64,000 nucleotides of DNA from Azospirillum endophyticum (GTDB taxonomy: Bacteria > Pseudomonadota > Alphaproteobacteria > Azospirillales > Azospirillaceae), in the NCBI RefSeq assembly GCF_016595245.1, contig NZ_JAENHM010000028.1, positions 40,279 to 104,278 of the forward strand, written 5' to 3'. Shown one piece after another: positions 18,853-29,103 of this stretch. The first letter of the stretch is position 1. Every line of letters begins with the position of its first letter. The translations under genes were made by a program, and so were the position numbers. The notes below the pieces were generated by a model that searched no databases, was not told where the DNA came from, and saw only the letters and a list, made by a program, of their open reading frames with translations.

Positions 18853-18876
18853 CCCTCTCCTCTCCCGAGGAGAGGG
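18853..18876. terminator. Bidirectional terminator between htpG and histidine kinase
   Basis: CCCTCTCCTC-TCCC-GAGGAGAGGG is a perfect 10-bp stem with a 4-nt loop followed by CTTTCC. It lies between two convergent genes and can serve both. Confidence 0.7.
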
Positions 18877-18884
18877 CTTTCCGT

Positions 18885-20138
18885 TCATCCCCGCCCGACC
18901 CGCTCCGGCGGGAAGACCAGCGACATGGTGGTGCCTTCGTCACGCCGGCTGGCGACGTCCAGGCGACCGCCATGCAGTTCGATCAGCCGCTTGGTCAGGG
19001 GAAGTCCCAGACCGGTGCCGACCTGGGCGCGGGCCAGCGCGTTGTCCACCTGTCCCCAGGGCTCCAGCGCCTTGGCGAGCTCCTCCCCGGTCATGCCGAT
19101 GCCGGTGTCCTGCACGGACAGCCACAAGGCACCGTCCGCCGCCACGCGGCCACGGAGCATCACGATCCCGTCGTTGGGCGTGAACTTCACCGCATTGGAC
19201 AGCAGGTTCAGCAGCATCTGGCGCAGCTTGCGCTCGTCCGCCCGCAGCGGCGGCAGGTCCAGCGGCACCGCGGTGGCGATGCTGACGCCATGGCGCGAGG
19301 CCCGTTCGGTCAAAAGCCGCGCCGTGCCGATCGCCACCCGCACCACATCCACCGTGCCGTCCACCAGTTCCAGCCGGTCGGCGTCGGCCTTGGACAGGTC
19401 GAGCAGGTCGTTGATCAGTTCCATCAGGTGCCGGCCGCCCTCGGCGATGTCGCGGGCGTATTCGCGATAGAGCGGGTTGGCATGCGGCCCAAGCACCTCC
19501 TGCTCCAGCAATTCGGCGAAGCCCATCATCGCGGTCAGCGGCGTGCGGATCTCGTGGCTCATGTTGGCAAGGAAGGCGGTCTTGGCGCGGATCGCCCGCT
19601 CGGCCTGCCGGCGCGCCTCCTCCAACTCGCGTGCACGCAGCTCCGTCTGTTCGGCCGAGCGCGCCATCAGCCCGGTCACGGTGCCGACGCCGAGGTAGCG
19701 GCCCTGCTCCACCACCAGGAAGCCGGTGACCAGCGCCGCCGGCTTCAGCTTGGCCAACTGCCGTCCGATCTCGGCCAGGGGGGTCGATCCGTCGATCAGC
19801 AAGGGACTCGGGTCCATCAGCCCGGAGACCGGCATCCCGGCCACCGATGCAGGGCGCATCCGACTTTCGGGCGCCGGCTGCACGGCTCCGTCCTCTCCGT
19901 CGCCGGCCGGCAGCCGACTGCGCTCCAGCAGCCCGGCGACGCGGCCGTCGCCATCGACCACCGGCAGGGCGGCAAGCTCCGGCTGACGGCGGAAGCGGGC
20001 GAGCGCCACCGCACAGTCCTCGACCGGCGCCAGCGGCGGCACCGGGACGGCCAGCCCGGCTGCGGTGAAGGCGGGTTCATCCATATGCGGCTCCGCCATG
20101 ATCGAAGGGGCGGAGGGCGGGAAATCGACTGGCTTCAT
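18885..20138 (-). CDS. Sensor histidine kinase with N-terminal CBS-like pair
   Basis: 417 residues from ATG 20138, preceded by GGGAAGGGGGGAG. Residues 20-165 resemble two CBS motifs (LAALPVVDGDGRVAGLLERS; LVTGFLVVEQGRYLGVGTVTGLM). A helix then leads into HisKA with phospho-accepting His in NMSHEIRTPLTAMMGF (about 205-220). The HATPase domain has the N-box (MLLNLLSNAVKF), G1 (DTGIGM) and G2 (GTGLGLPL). No membrane segment is seen, so it is soluble and perhaps senses adenylate nucleotides. There is no adjacent response regulator, so it is an orphan kinase. Confidence 0.88.
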   Translation of the reverse strand: MKPVDFPPSAPSIMAEPHMDEPAFTAAGLAVPVPPLAPVEDCAVALARFRRQPELAALPVVDGDGRVAGLLERSRLPAGDGEDGAVQPAPESRMRPASVAGMPVSGLMDPSPLLIDGSTPLAEIGRQLAKLKPAALVTGFLVVEQGRYLGVGTVTGLMARSAEQTELRARELEEARRQAERAIRAKTAFLANMSHEIRTPLTAMMGFAELLEQEVLGPHANPLYREYARDIAEGGRHLMELINDLLDLSKADADRLELVDGTVDVVRVAIGTARLLTERASRHGVSIATAVPLDLPPLRADERKLRQMLLNLLSNAVKFTPNDGIVMLRGRVAADGALWLSVQDTGIGMTGEELAKALEPWGQVDNALARAQVGTGLGLPLTKRLIELHGGRLDVASRRDEGTTMSLVFPPERVGRG

Positions 20139-20364
20139 TGCGGCTCCCCCCTTCCCGTCCGGCATGGTCCATCCGGCAGTATCACGTCCGATTCGGCGCC
20201 GTCCCGGATTGCACGACGCTCCCTCCGGCAAAAACCTAGCAAGGGATTATGAGCAATTGGTTTCCACCCCGACAGTCGGACCGACCTCGACAATAGACTG
20301 AAAGTATTATGCCTTTGATCGGCGATGCTCTATCCACTCGGCCCTCCGGCGGGGACGTGGGCAT

Positions 20365-20393
20365 TTGAGAATGCCTACGAAACACAGTATGAT
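20365..20393 (+). promoter_or_regulatory. Housekeeping-type promoter upstream of fur
   Basis: TTGAGA (20365-20370), a 17-bp spacer and TATGAT (20388-20393) form a strong sigma-70-like promoter. Transcription would start near 20400, giving a leader of about 147 nt before fur. The rest of the 408-bp gap between the kinase and fur shows no other recognisable signal. Confidence 0.6.
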
Positions 20394-20546
20394 GGTCGGG
20401 TATTCGGGGTGCCGCGAACGGCTGGCCGGAACGGACTGCCTGATGGGCTTCCGTGCCGGTGTCGGTTGCCGGCGTTCCGGGCATCAGGGAGACCGGAGGG
20501 GCGAACCGCCGCCCGTCACACGAAGACAGGATTACAGGGGATGTCC

Positions 20547-20978
20547 ATGCCCTCGCGCCTCGAAGAGCTGTGCGTGAAGAAGGGATTGAAGATGACCGAC
20601 CAGCGGCGCGTGATCTCGCGCGTGCTGTCGGAGGCGACGGATCATCCCGATGTGGAGGAAGTGCATCGCCGCGCATCCGCGATCGATCCGCGCATTTCCA
20701 TCGCCACGGTCTACCGCACCATGCGGCTGTTCGAGGAGGCGCACGTCATCGACCGGCTCGACTTCGGCGACGGCCGCGCACGGTATGAAGAAACTAGAAC
20801 CGATCATCATCATCATCTAATCGACGTCGACTCGGGCGAAGTGATCGAGTTCACCAACGATGAGATGGAAAGGCTGAAGGAAAGCATAGCCCGCGAACTT
20901 GGCTATGACCTGATCGGCCATCGGTTGGAACTGTATGGCGTCCCGCGCAAACGCCGTGCCGATAAATCTGAGTCTTAA
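20547..20978 (+). CDS. fur: Fur family transcriptional regulator
   Basis: 143 residues from ATG 20547, which has AGGGG at good spacing; an ATG two codons earlier is too close to it. The winged helix (GLKMTDQRRVISRVLSEATDHPDVEEVHRRA, ISIATVYRTMRLFEE) and the metal-binding segment RTDHHHHLIDVDSGEVIEF are typical Fur. The CxxC of gammaproteobacterial Fur is replaced by IDVDSG, as in alphaproteobacterial Fur/Mur, which can respond to Mn or Fe. Its own regulation cannot be read from the leader. Confidence 0.93.
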   Translation: MPSRLEELCVKKGLKMTDQRRVISRVLSEATDHPDVEEVHRRASAIDPRISIATVYRTMRLFEEAHVIDRLDFGDGRARYEETRTDHHHHLIDVDSGEVIEFTNDEMERLKESIARELGYDLIGHRLELYGVPRKRRADKSES

Positions 20979-21011
20979 CTATATGCGGACCTTTCCGGCA
21001 ACGCGCACAAG

Positions 21012-21034
21012 GGGTGCCGGCTGAATCGGCACCC
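21012..21034 (+). terminator. Hairpin downstream of fur
   Basis: GGGTGCCG-GCTGAAT-CGGCACCC is a perfect 8-bp stem 33 bp after the fur stop codon. There is no T run, so termination is only probable. Confidence 0.5.
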
Positions 21035-21174
21035 ACCCGGAATCGCCACACGCGGGACGGGAGGGTCAGGCGGACATCGCTTGCGGGGTGCATCGGGTGC
21101 CGGTCTGGACCTTGCCGGCCGCTGGGCCAAGGTTAGGCGAGGAGCAAACCTCACTCACCGGAACCGGCCGCACC

Positions 21175-21567
21175 ATGGATGATCGCCCCGACCAACGCCC
21201 CGATGCCCGGCCCGAAAGCCCGCCAAGCATGGCCGGGCCGGCTCTTTCCAAGACCGAGGCCAAGACGGAAGCCGTCGCCAGGACCTCGAGCCCCGATCCG
21301 GTCCTCGAACGGCTGGACCGTCTGTCCGACCTGTTGTTGCGCCGCATCGACCGGCTGGAGGAGCGGGTCCGCAGCCTGGAGCAGGACAATGGCGAAATCA
21401 TCAACCTGCTGATCGCCGTCAAGGCCGGGCTGGAGGAAGCGTCAGGCGACCTGATCGCCCAGCTGGAAGAGGCCGACGACACCACCGGGTCGGAGGATGG
21501 GTCCGACGACGAGGCGGAGGACGGACCGTTCTTCGAGGCGCCCTGCGGCCCCACCATGCTGCATTGA
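21175..21567 (+). CDS. Hypothetical coiled-coil protein
   Basis: 130 residues from ATG 21175; the longer frame from 21088 adds residues that overlap the probable promoter. The central part (VLERLDRLSDLLLRRIDRLEERVRSLEQDNGEIINLL) is strongly predicted coiled coil, flanked by a disordered N-terminus and a very acidic C-terminus (GSEDGSDDEAEDGPFFEA). No family is recognised. It is probably a small oligomeric cytosolic protein. There is no informative operon context. Confidence 0.6.
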   Translation: MDDRPDQRPDARPESPPSMAGPALSKTEAKTEAVARTSSPDPVLERLDRLSDLLLRRIDRLEERVRSLEQDNGEIINLLIAVKAGLEEASGDLIAQLEEADDTTGSEDGSDDEAEDGPFFEAPCGPTMLH

Positions 21568-21651
21568 GCGGGATGCGAGGCTGAACCGCCGCAGCCGGGT
21601 TGATATAAAAACCCTTGCCCGCCGCGCCACGGCAGCCGGATAAACGCGGTC

Positions 21652-22404
21652 ATGCAAACGACTTCCGCCTCGCCCTGCGTCACCGACCCCCGTATCGGGA
21701 CCGCGCCGCCTGCCCCACTGCCGGCAGCCGCGCCCGACCTGCCGGTTTCCGGACACTCGCCCTCCGGGGATTCGCTTTCCGGGTCACCGATATCCGGCCC
21801 GGCCGGCGTCGCCTTCTTCGACTTCGACGGGACGCTGATCCATGGCGACAGCCTGCCGATGTTCGTCGGCGAGGTGATCGGCAGGCGCCGCGCGGCCCTG
21901 GCGCTCGCCGATGCCATCCGATCGGCCATGCACCGCCACGTCCGCGGCCGCGGGCCGGGCCGTGACTTTCCGGGATCGGTCAAGGCGATCTACCTGAAGC
22001 GCACCCTGTGCGGGCTGCCGGTGGCCGATGCGCTGGCCGCGGCGGAACGGATGGTCCCCCGTGTCCGCTGGCATCAGCCCATGCTGGACGTGCTGACGGA
22101 ACACCGCCGCCAGGGCCGCCGCGTGGTCGTCGCCACCGGGGCGCTCGACCTCTACATGCCGGCGCTGCTGCGCGGGCTGGAGGTGGATGACCTGCTGGCC
22201 ACGGGCATGGAGGTGGTGGACGGGACGCTGACCGGGCGGCTCGGCACCGCCAACTGCGTGCGCCGCGACAAGGCGGACCGGGTGACCGCCTGGATCGCCG
22301 GCAACGGCCCGGTCGCCGCCACCTGGGGCTATGGCAACCATCCCAGCGACCTGCCGATGCTGGCGCTGATGCACAAGGGCGAAGTGGTCCGCATTCGACG
22401 ATAG
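21652..22404 (+). CDS. HAD-IB family hydrolase (SerB/CicA-like)
   Basis: 250 residues. After a Pro/Ser-rich 45-residue N-terminus, HAD motif I is VAFFDFDGTLIHGDS (about 54-68), motif II VVVATGAL, and motifs III/IV are RRDKADRV and YGNHPSDLPML. This pattern is the HAD-IB subfamily of phosphoserine phosphatase-like and lysophospholipid-type phosphatases. The cap region (21-23 kDa class, helical) is present. Substrate unknown. Confidence 0.85.
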   Translation: MQTTSASPCVTDPRIGTAPPAPLPAAAPDLPVSGHSPSGDSLSGSPISGPAGVAFFDFDGTLIHGDSLPMFVGEVIGRRRAALALADAIRSAMHRHVRGRGPGRDFPGSVKAIYLKRTLCGLPVADALAAAERMVPRVRWHQPMLDVLTEHRRQGRRVVVATGALDLYMPALLRGLEVDDLLATGMEVVDGTLTGRLGTANCVRRDKADRVTAWIAGNGPVAATWGYGNHPSDLPMLALMHKGEVVRIRR

Positions 22405-22494
22405 TCGAACCACAGGCAGCTGCCGTTTACAACCCACCGCCCCGCCCGCATACTCGACCCGTCCATGACGAAAACATGATGGACGGAGGGGGAC

Positions 22495-22869
22495 GTGGTT
22501 TTCAGCATCGATGCCGACATCCGGATGCCGGGCTATGGCGGGCGCCGGGCCGTGGTCGCCGATGCCGACCGCGTCAACCGCGAGCTGCTCGCCGGCCATC
22601 TGTCCGGCCGCGGTTTCCAGGTCTCGCAGACCGCCGACGCGCTGGAAGCACTGAGCATCATCGGTGCGGAGGCGCCGGTCGTGGCCTTGCTGCCGCTGGA
22701 CCATGAGGGCGACGATGGCGACCGCGCCGCGGCGCTGGCGGCCATGCTCTATCCGCAGACCCGAATCCTGATGACCGGCCCCTGCATACCGAACCTGCCC
22801 TTCCCCGTCCTGCCCCGCCCGGTCGACCTGACGGCCCTCGACCGCTGGCTGGACGAGGCGACGGCTTAA
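22495..22869 (+). CDS. Degenerate response-regulator receiver (pseudo-receiver)
   Basis: 124 residues from GTG 22495, preceded by GGAGGGGGAC. RAVVADADRVNRELLAGHLSGRGFQVSQTADALEAL aligns with a CheY-like receiver's first half. At the phosphoacceptor position the usual LLDL is replaced by LLPLDHEGDDG, and the C-terminal Lys-Pro becomes LPRPVDLTALDRWL. The acidic pocket is thus incomplete and normal phosphorylation is unlikely. No output domain is attached. It may be a protein-interaction module; partner unknown. Confidence 0.65.
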   Translation: MVFSIDADIRMPGYGGRRAVVADADRVNRELLAGHLSGRGFQVSQTADALEALSIIGAEAPVVALLPLDHEGDDGDRAAALAAMLYPQTRILMTGPCIPNLPFPVLPRPVDLTALDRWLDEATA

Positions 22870-23780
22870 AAAGTGAAACTGGGGACACGCTGCAACTTCT
22901 GCGGGTTGGCGATCTGATAGATCCGCTGGATCCGGCCCCCGGCGTTGTCGAAGGCCACGATGTCGAAGGCCAGCACGCTGCGGACCGACCCGCCCAGTTC
23001 GGCCAGCAATCCCGGCGCGCCATTCACCCGCACCGGGGTGAAGCCGAAGCTGACGCCGCGCTTGCGCTGGACGCCGATCAGGAAACGGGCGATGCGGTCG
23101 GCACCGAACAACGGATTGACCGCCGTCAGCACCATTCCGCCGCCGTCGCCCAGCCACTGGGCGTCGTCGGACAGCAGAGCGACGATGGCGGCATAATCGC
23201 GCCGCGCGCTGGCCTCGGCGAAGGCGGCGGCCAAGCGCCGCCCCGCATCGACGGAGTCCGCCGGATCGACCCAGGCGCCGGCGGGCTCCGCCAGACGGGC
23301 GCGGGCACGCCGCATGATCTGGCGGCAGGCCTCGACCGATTTGCCGAGCATCGCCGCGATCTCCGCATAATCCAGGTCCATCGCCTCGCGCAGGACAAAG
23401 ACCGCCCGCTGGTCCGGCCCCAGCCGCTCCAGCAACAGGAGCATTGCCATCGGCACCGACTCGGGCTCCGCATCCGCCGCCGCCGGTGCGTCCCAGCCGG
23501 CGACGTCCGGCTCGGGCAACCACAGCCCATAATAGCGTTCCCGCGCCACCCTGGCCGAGCGCAGCCGGTCGAGCGCCAGCCGCGTCACCAGGGTGGTGAG
23601 GAAAGCGGCGGCCGACCCGACGCTGCCGGGCACCACCGCGGACCAGCGCAGCCAGGCGTCCTGCAGGACATCCTCCGCCTCCGCCACCGAGCCGAGCAGC
23701 CGGTAGGCCAAGCCGCGCAACCGCGCCCGCTCGCCGGCGAAGGCGGCAAGCGCGGTCTCCGGGTCGGCCAGAGCCGTCAC
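22866..23780 (-). CDS. ECF41-type RNA polymerase sigma factor with SnoaL-like extension
   Basis: 304 residues from GTG 23780, overlapping the decarboxylase stop by 4 nt. Sigma region 2 (ARLRGLAYRLLGSVAEAEDVLQDAWLRW) and region 4 (LVLLLERLGPDQRAVFVLREAMDLDYAEIAAMLGKSVEACRQIMRRARARL) are followed by a roughly 110-residue SnoaL-like domain. It carries the DGGGM and NPQKL motifs, close to the DGGGK and NPDKL signatures known to control ECF41 activity. The partner gene next to it is also typical of ECF41. No anti-sigma gene is present, as expected for this group. Confidence 0.9.
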   Translation of the reverse strand: MTALADPETALAAFAGERARLRGLAYRLLGSVAEAEDVLQDAWLRWSAVVPGSVGSAAAFLTTLVTRLALDRLRSARVARERYYGLWLPEPDVAGWDAPAAADAEPESVPMAMLLLLERLGPDQRAVFVLREAMDLDYAEIAAMLGKSVEACRQIMRRARARLAEPAGAWVDPADSVDAGRRLAAAFAEASARRDYAAIVALLSDDAQWLGDGGGMVLTAVNPLFGADRIARFLIGVQRKRGVSFGFTPVRVNGAPGLLAELGGSVRSVLAFDIVAFDNAGGRIQRIYQIANPQKLQRVPSFTF

Positions 23781-24232
23781 GCCGCCATGCCCACAGCGGT
23801 GCCTTCGACATGCTGGGCGATGCCGACCCGGTTCCAGGCGTTGATCTGCGCCACCACCACTGTCAATTGGGCGATCTGCCCGGCGCTGAAATGGCGCTGC
23901 AGCTCCCGGTGTGCGCCGTCGATGCCGTCATGCCGGTTGCGGGTCAGCGTCTCGGCCCAGGCGAAGGCGGCGCGCTCGTCCGGCAGGAACAGGTCCGAGC
24001 GCTCCCATGCCGCCACGGCGGCGATCCTCTCTTCCGACTGGCCGGCGTGGCGGGCTTCCTTGCCATGCATGTCGATGCAATAGGCGCAGCCGTTGATCTG
24101 CGACACGCGCAGGTCGATCAGGTGGATCAGCCCGGCCGGCAGGCCGCCGCCGCCGCGGATCGCCTTGGTGGTGGCGGACATCGTGGCATAGAGGGACGGC
24201 GCATCGGCGGCGACGGTGAAACGGAAAGCCAT
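23777..24232 (-). CDS. Carboxymuconolactone decarboxylase/AhpD-like protein (ECF41 partner)
   Basis: 151 residues from ATG 24232 (GAGGA at 8 bp spacing). The AhpD-like motif INGCAYCIDMH (about 49-59) contains the CxxC-x3-H redox centre, and the following KEARHAGQSEERIAA is typical of CMD proteins. It probably acts as a thiol-dependent peroxidase or reductant. Overlap with the sigma gene shows co-transcription; ECF41 factors characteristically control such a neighbour, so this gene is the likely target promoter. Confidence 0.88.
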   Translation of the reverse strand: MAFRFTVAADAPSLYATMSATTKAIRGGGGLPAGLIHLIDLRVSQINGCAYCIDMHGKEARHAGQSEERIAAVAAWERSDLFLPDERAAFAWAETLTRNRHDGIDGAHRELQRHFSAGQIAQLTVVVAQINAWNRVGIAQHVEGTAVGMAA

Positions 24233-24356
24233 GGTCCTCATCCTCGTCTGGATTGTCATCGCCCCCATGACGGAGCGGACCGTCCCGGCGTGACGCATGG
24301 CTGGCTTGCGCCTACATCAAGCATCGCATGTCATACTTCGCCCCTCATGTCGCCCC

Positions 24357-24614
24357 TCACGCATCGCCGAGCATGCCGACGGCTTCGCGCAGGATGGCGA
24401 TCTTGGCGGCGAACCGGCCCTCGGGATCGCCCTCGCCGATCAACCGGATCATCACCCCCAAGGCATGGGCGACGCGCGGCGCCATCCCCGGCCGTTCACG
24501 GATACGGTGGGCGAGTTCGGCCAGCGCCGGACGATAGGCACGCCCCTCGAACCCGTCGGTGGCGATCGACTCGAACCGGTTGGCAAGGTCGAGGATCTCG
24601 TGGTTGTCGCTCAT
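24357..24614 (-). CDS. Hypothetical protein, 85 aa, in moeB-dsrE operon
   Basis: An 85-residue, all-helical, soluble protein (LDLANRFESIATDGFEGRAYRPALAELAHRIRERPG; VAHALGVMIRLIGEGDPEGRFAAKIAILREAVGML). It starts 16 bp after dsrE ends and is last in a three-gene run with moeB and dsrE. No family is recognised. The context suggests a sulfur-transfer or chaperone accessory role, by inference only. Confidence 0.65.
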   Translation of the reverse strand: MSDNHEILDLANRFESIATDGFEGRAYRPALAELAHRIRERPGMAPRVAHALGVMIRLIGEGDPEGRFAAKIAILREAVGMLGDA

Positions 24615-24630
24615 GCTCTTTCCAACGGCT

Positions 24631-25119
24631 TCAGACGAACAGCATGGCGCCGCCGCCGGGCGCCTCGTTCAGGAAGGTGACGACGCCGCCGGTGGCGACC
24701 GGGACGTCGGGGCGCAGCGGGACGCCGGGCGGCAGCCCCAGCGCCCGCAGCCCCATTTCGCAGGCCATCATCATGACGCCCATGGCGACGCAGGCCTCCA
24801 GCAGCTCCTCGAAGGTGGCAAGGCCGTGGGTGGCGAAATAGCGGTCGCGCGCCACCGGCGTGCTGCCGTCATCCGCCGGGTCCAGGTCGTGCCAGCCCAG
24901 CACCCCCGGCTCCCTCTCATGCACCAGGGCGCGCAGCGCGCGGCCGGTGAAGAACAGCGTGACCTTGCGGTTGGTCGCCGCCGCGGCGCTGGCCATCACC
25001 AGCGCGTAATGGACACGGTCGAAGCCGCCGGCGAACAGCACGATCGACAGCGCCGCTGTGCCGCCGATCCTGGTTGCGGCTGTTGGACCGGACGTGGTTT
25101 CAGGCATGGCGATGGACAT
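24631..25119 (-). CDS. DsrE/DsrF-like sulfur-relay family protein
   Basis: 162 residues. LSIVLFAGGFDRVHYALVMASAAAATNRKVTLFFTGRALRAL is the DsrE/TusD Rossmann-like start, and AMGVMMMACEMGLRALGL carries a Cys at the position of the active-site Cys in this family (MACEMGL). DsrE-like proteins bind persulfide sulfur or small thiols. It is co-directional with moeB (33 bp upstream) and the 85-aa gene, consistent with a sulfur-trafficking role. The call is by fold; specificity is unknown. Confidence 0.8.
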   Translation of the reverse strand: MSIAMPETTSGPTAATRIGGTAALSIVLFAGGFDRVHYALVMASAAAATNRKVTLFFTGRALRALVHEREPGVLGWHDLDPADDGSTPVARDRYFATHGLATFEELLEACVAMGVMMMACEMGLRALGLPPGVPLRPDVPVATGGVVTFLNEAPGGGAMLFV

Positions 25120-25152
25120 GATGGCCGCCTCCCGTCTTTGCCGCGGCGCCCG

Positions 25153-25941
<789 letters not shown>

Positions 25942-26059
25942 GGCCGGCAGCATAACGCAAGGACGGGGCGGGGCGGCAACATTCGATGCCGCGTTTTCCG
26001 CAGGCCGGCGGCGCGCCGGCAGCGGGCGGGCAATCGTCACGGCCTGGCGGGGGATCCCG

Positions 26060-26857
26060 TCAGACTTTCTTCGATGTGGTGGTGGTCTTCGTGTCCGACG
26101 CCCATTGGCGCAGCCGGTCCTGCCGTTCGCGCAGCGTCTTCTGGATGGCGCTTTCCTGGGTGAGGCCGGACTCGGACAAGTCCGCGTTGCGCGGCACCAG
26201 GCTCAACTGGAAGTCGGTCGGCGACTGCAGGCTGGATGGCGGCACCACCACCATGGTGTATTGGCCGGGCTCCAGCTTGTAGGTCGGCTTCTGCAGGAAA
26301 GTCTGCTGGTCGTCGGGTTTCCCTGAATCGCTGGCGGCGACGACCTTGCCGTCCTTGTCCATCATCGCCCAGCGCGTGTTGGGCAGAGTCAGGTTGGCGG
26401 TGAAGGTGCCGCCCTGTACGACGTTGAAGGTGTGCTTCTGGATGCCGGTGTCGCCGTTCCCCGGCGGCTGGGCGGTACCCTTCAGCATCGCGCCGCCGCC
26501 GGTTACCAGGATGTTCTGCCGTTCGGTGACGTCCAGCGAATAGTCGCGCACCCCGGCCGCCCGGTTGGCTTGCGAAAAGGTCGCCGTATAAGTCCCCGGC
26601 CCCAGCCGCGCACTGGCGTCCGCGGCCGATTCCTTCGACCGGATGGTGGTCACCACCTCGTTGCGGTCGTTGCGGATCTCGACGTTGGTGAAGGTGTCGT
26701 TGATCTTGAAATTGAACTCGCCGGCCTTGCCGACCGTGAAGGTCTGGGTGTCGGCGTTGGCTCCGTCGGCACCGATCTTGGTCGTCTTCCCCTTGAGCTG
26801 GGAGAAGGCGCTGCTCGACAGGTTCGGGACGTAGGTGGAAGCGGAAATATCCGTCAT
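26060..26857 (-). CDS. Hypothetical protein with two beta-sandwich-like repeats
   Basis: 265 residues from ATG 26857 (GTG three codons upstream also possible). Two halves look alike: TFTVGKAGEFNFKINDTFTNVEIRNDR...LGPGTYTATFS (about 38-100) and TFNVVQGGTFTANLTLPNTRWAMMDKDG...LEPGQYTMVVV (about 140-210). This is the pattern of pre-peptidase C-terminal-like (PPC) beta domains. There is no signal peptide. A charged helical tail (QKTLRERQDRLRQW) ends it. Secreted proteins often carry such domains, so type I or other leaderless export is possible. Function unknown. Confidence 0.7.
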   Translation of the reverse strand: MTDISASTYVPNLSSSAFSQLKGKTTKIGADGANADTQTFTVGKAGEFNFKINDTFTNVEIRNDRNEVVTTIRSKESAADASARLGPGTYTATFSQANRAAGVRDYSLDVTERQNILVTGGGAMLKGTAQPPGNGDTGIQKHTFNVVQGGTFTANLTLPNTRWAMMDKDGKVVAASDSGKPDDQQTFLQKPTYKLEPGQYTMVVVPPSSLQSPTDFQLSLVPRNADLSESGLTQESAIQKTLRERQDRLRQWASDTKTTTTSKKV

Positions 26858-27012
26858 GGCGGTCACTCCCCGGCGGCGGCACGGACGGAAACGACGTTGC
26901 GATCGCCGAGGAGCTTACCCGAAAGCGCGAAATCCGTCAAATTTCGGCCCGCAATTTCGCCCGGAGGCTGCGGAGCGGGGATGACTTACACCCCCGCCCG
27001 CATCGATGCCCC

Positions 27013-27972
<960 letters not shown>

Positions 27973-28161
27973 GATTCCACCTCTGATATTTGTGTTATAA
28001 GCGATTTCAACACCCCAGGCGGAGCATTATCCAGCATGGGGAGCCTGTCAAACGCGAAGTGGGAACGCCCGTCCGTCCGAACCGGCCAGCCTCAACCGAG
28101 CGCGCGCCCGGCCGCAAGCCGTCAGTTCCAAAGCATCAGCCCAGGACATCAGCCCAGGACA

Positions 28162-28617
28162 TCAGATGGTGAAGTCGATCCGGTCCTCGGTCTCGCTCTC
28201 CACCCCGGCGCGCCGCGCACGCATGCACAGATCCTCGATGGTGATGGTGTCGAGCTTCGCCATGCATTCGTCCTGCAACTCGCCCCACAGCGGGCGCACC
28301 ACCTGATGGCCCAGCACCGAACCCGCCGGTTCTTCGATCGGATCGGTGGCGGTCTCCATCGCGCGGACGACCTTCACGATCTCCCCCAGCGTGATCCGCC
28401 GGCGCTCGCGCGCCAGCCGGTAGCCGCCGCGCGGCCCCCGCACCCCCGCCAGCACGCCCTCGCGCACCAGCTGCTGCAGCACCTGCTCCAGATACCGTTT
28501 CGGGATGCCCTGGCGCCGGGTGATCTCCCCGGACTGCACCGGCTCGGTGCCCGCGTTGTAGGCAATGTCGAGGACCGCCTCGATGGCGAACATCAGCTTC
28601 TTGGAGATGCGGAGCAT
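28162..28617 (-). CDS. Rrf2 family transcriptional regulator (CymR/IscR-like)
   Basis: 151 residues from ATG 28617, MLRISKKLMFAIEAVLDIA, the conserved Rrf2 start (GGGAG 9 bp upstream); longer frames to 28674 or 28689 are possible. The winged helix (ITRRQGIPKRYLEQVLQQLVREGVLAGVRGPRGGYRLA) is clear. The three-Cys Fe-S motif of IscR is missing: only two Cys remain, in ECMAKLDTITIEDLC. It is thus more CymR-like, sensing O-acetylserine or cysteine through a partner. It precedes cysK on the same strand. Confidence 0.88.
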   Translation of the reverse strand: MLRISKKLMFAIEAVLDIAYNAGTEPVQSGEITRRQGIPKRYLEQVLQQLVREGVLAGVRGPRGGYRLARERRRITLGEIVKVVRAMETATDPIEEPAGSVLGHQVVRPLWGELQDECMAKLDTITIEDLCMRARRAGVESETEDRIDFTI

Positions 28618-28793
28618 CACGAACGACTCCCGGTTTTCCGACTGCGGGTGGTCCGAAGGTGGAAACACCGTCATCTCCCCCACTCCCACCTGTTGGTTAA
28701 GAACCGTTTTACACCGCCAATGCGGTAATTCTCAACAGGATTTGTCGCAGACGGATTCGGGAAAATACCCTGCGTCCTCTTGCGGAATGGCGG

Positions 28794-29087
28794 TCACCCC
28801 GCCGGCATCCAGACCACCTCCCCCAGATCCTCACGGAAGGCGAAGCGCTTCAGGTGGTCGATCACCACCCCCTGCAGGCGTTCCATCTGTCCGTCCTCCC
28901 CGGTCTCGATGGTCAGGGTCAGCCCCTCGGCATCGGCCGCCATGCGGCAGCGGCGGTCGGCGGCGAAGGGGACGAGGCCCTGGGTCTCGTCATAGGCGAC
29001 CTCGAACTTGTGCGCCCAGTGCTTGCACAGTTGGGTCATGTAGCGGCGCCCGTTCGGGCTCGCGATGCGCGCGGTCGATACGGCCAT
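28794..29087 (-). CDS. DUF2218 family protein
   Basis: 97 residues. The pattern ARIASPNGRRYMTQLCKHWAHKFEVAYDETQGLVPF and the C-terminal VVIDHLKRFAFREDLGEVVW matches DUF2218, small cytosolic proteins often beside siderophore-interacting or PadR genes. It starts 16 bp after padR and is likely co-transcribed and auto-controlled by the operator at 29745-29777. A conserved Cys (QLCKHWAHKF) and His residues could bind metal, but no function is known. Confidence 0.82.
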   Translation of the reverse strand: MAVSTARIASPNGRRYMTQLCKHWAHKFEVAYDETQGLVPFAADRRCRMAADAEGLTLTIETGEDGQMERLQGVVIDHLKRFAFREDLGEVVWMPAG

Positions 29088-29103
29088 CGTCCTTTTCCTC
29101 CAA

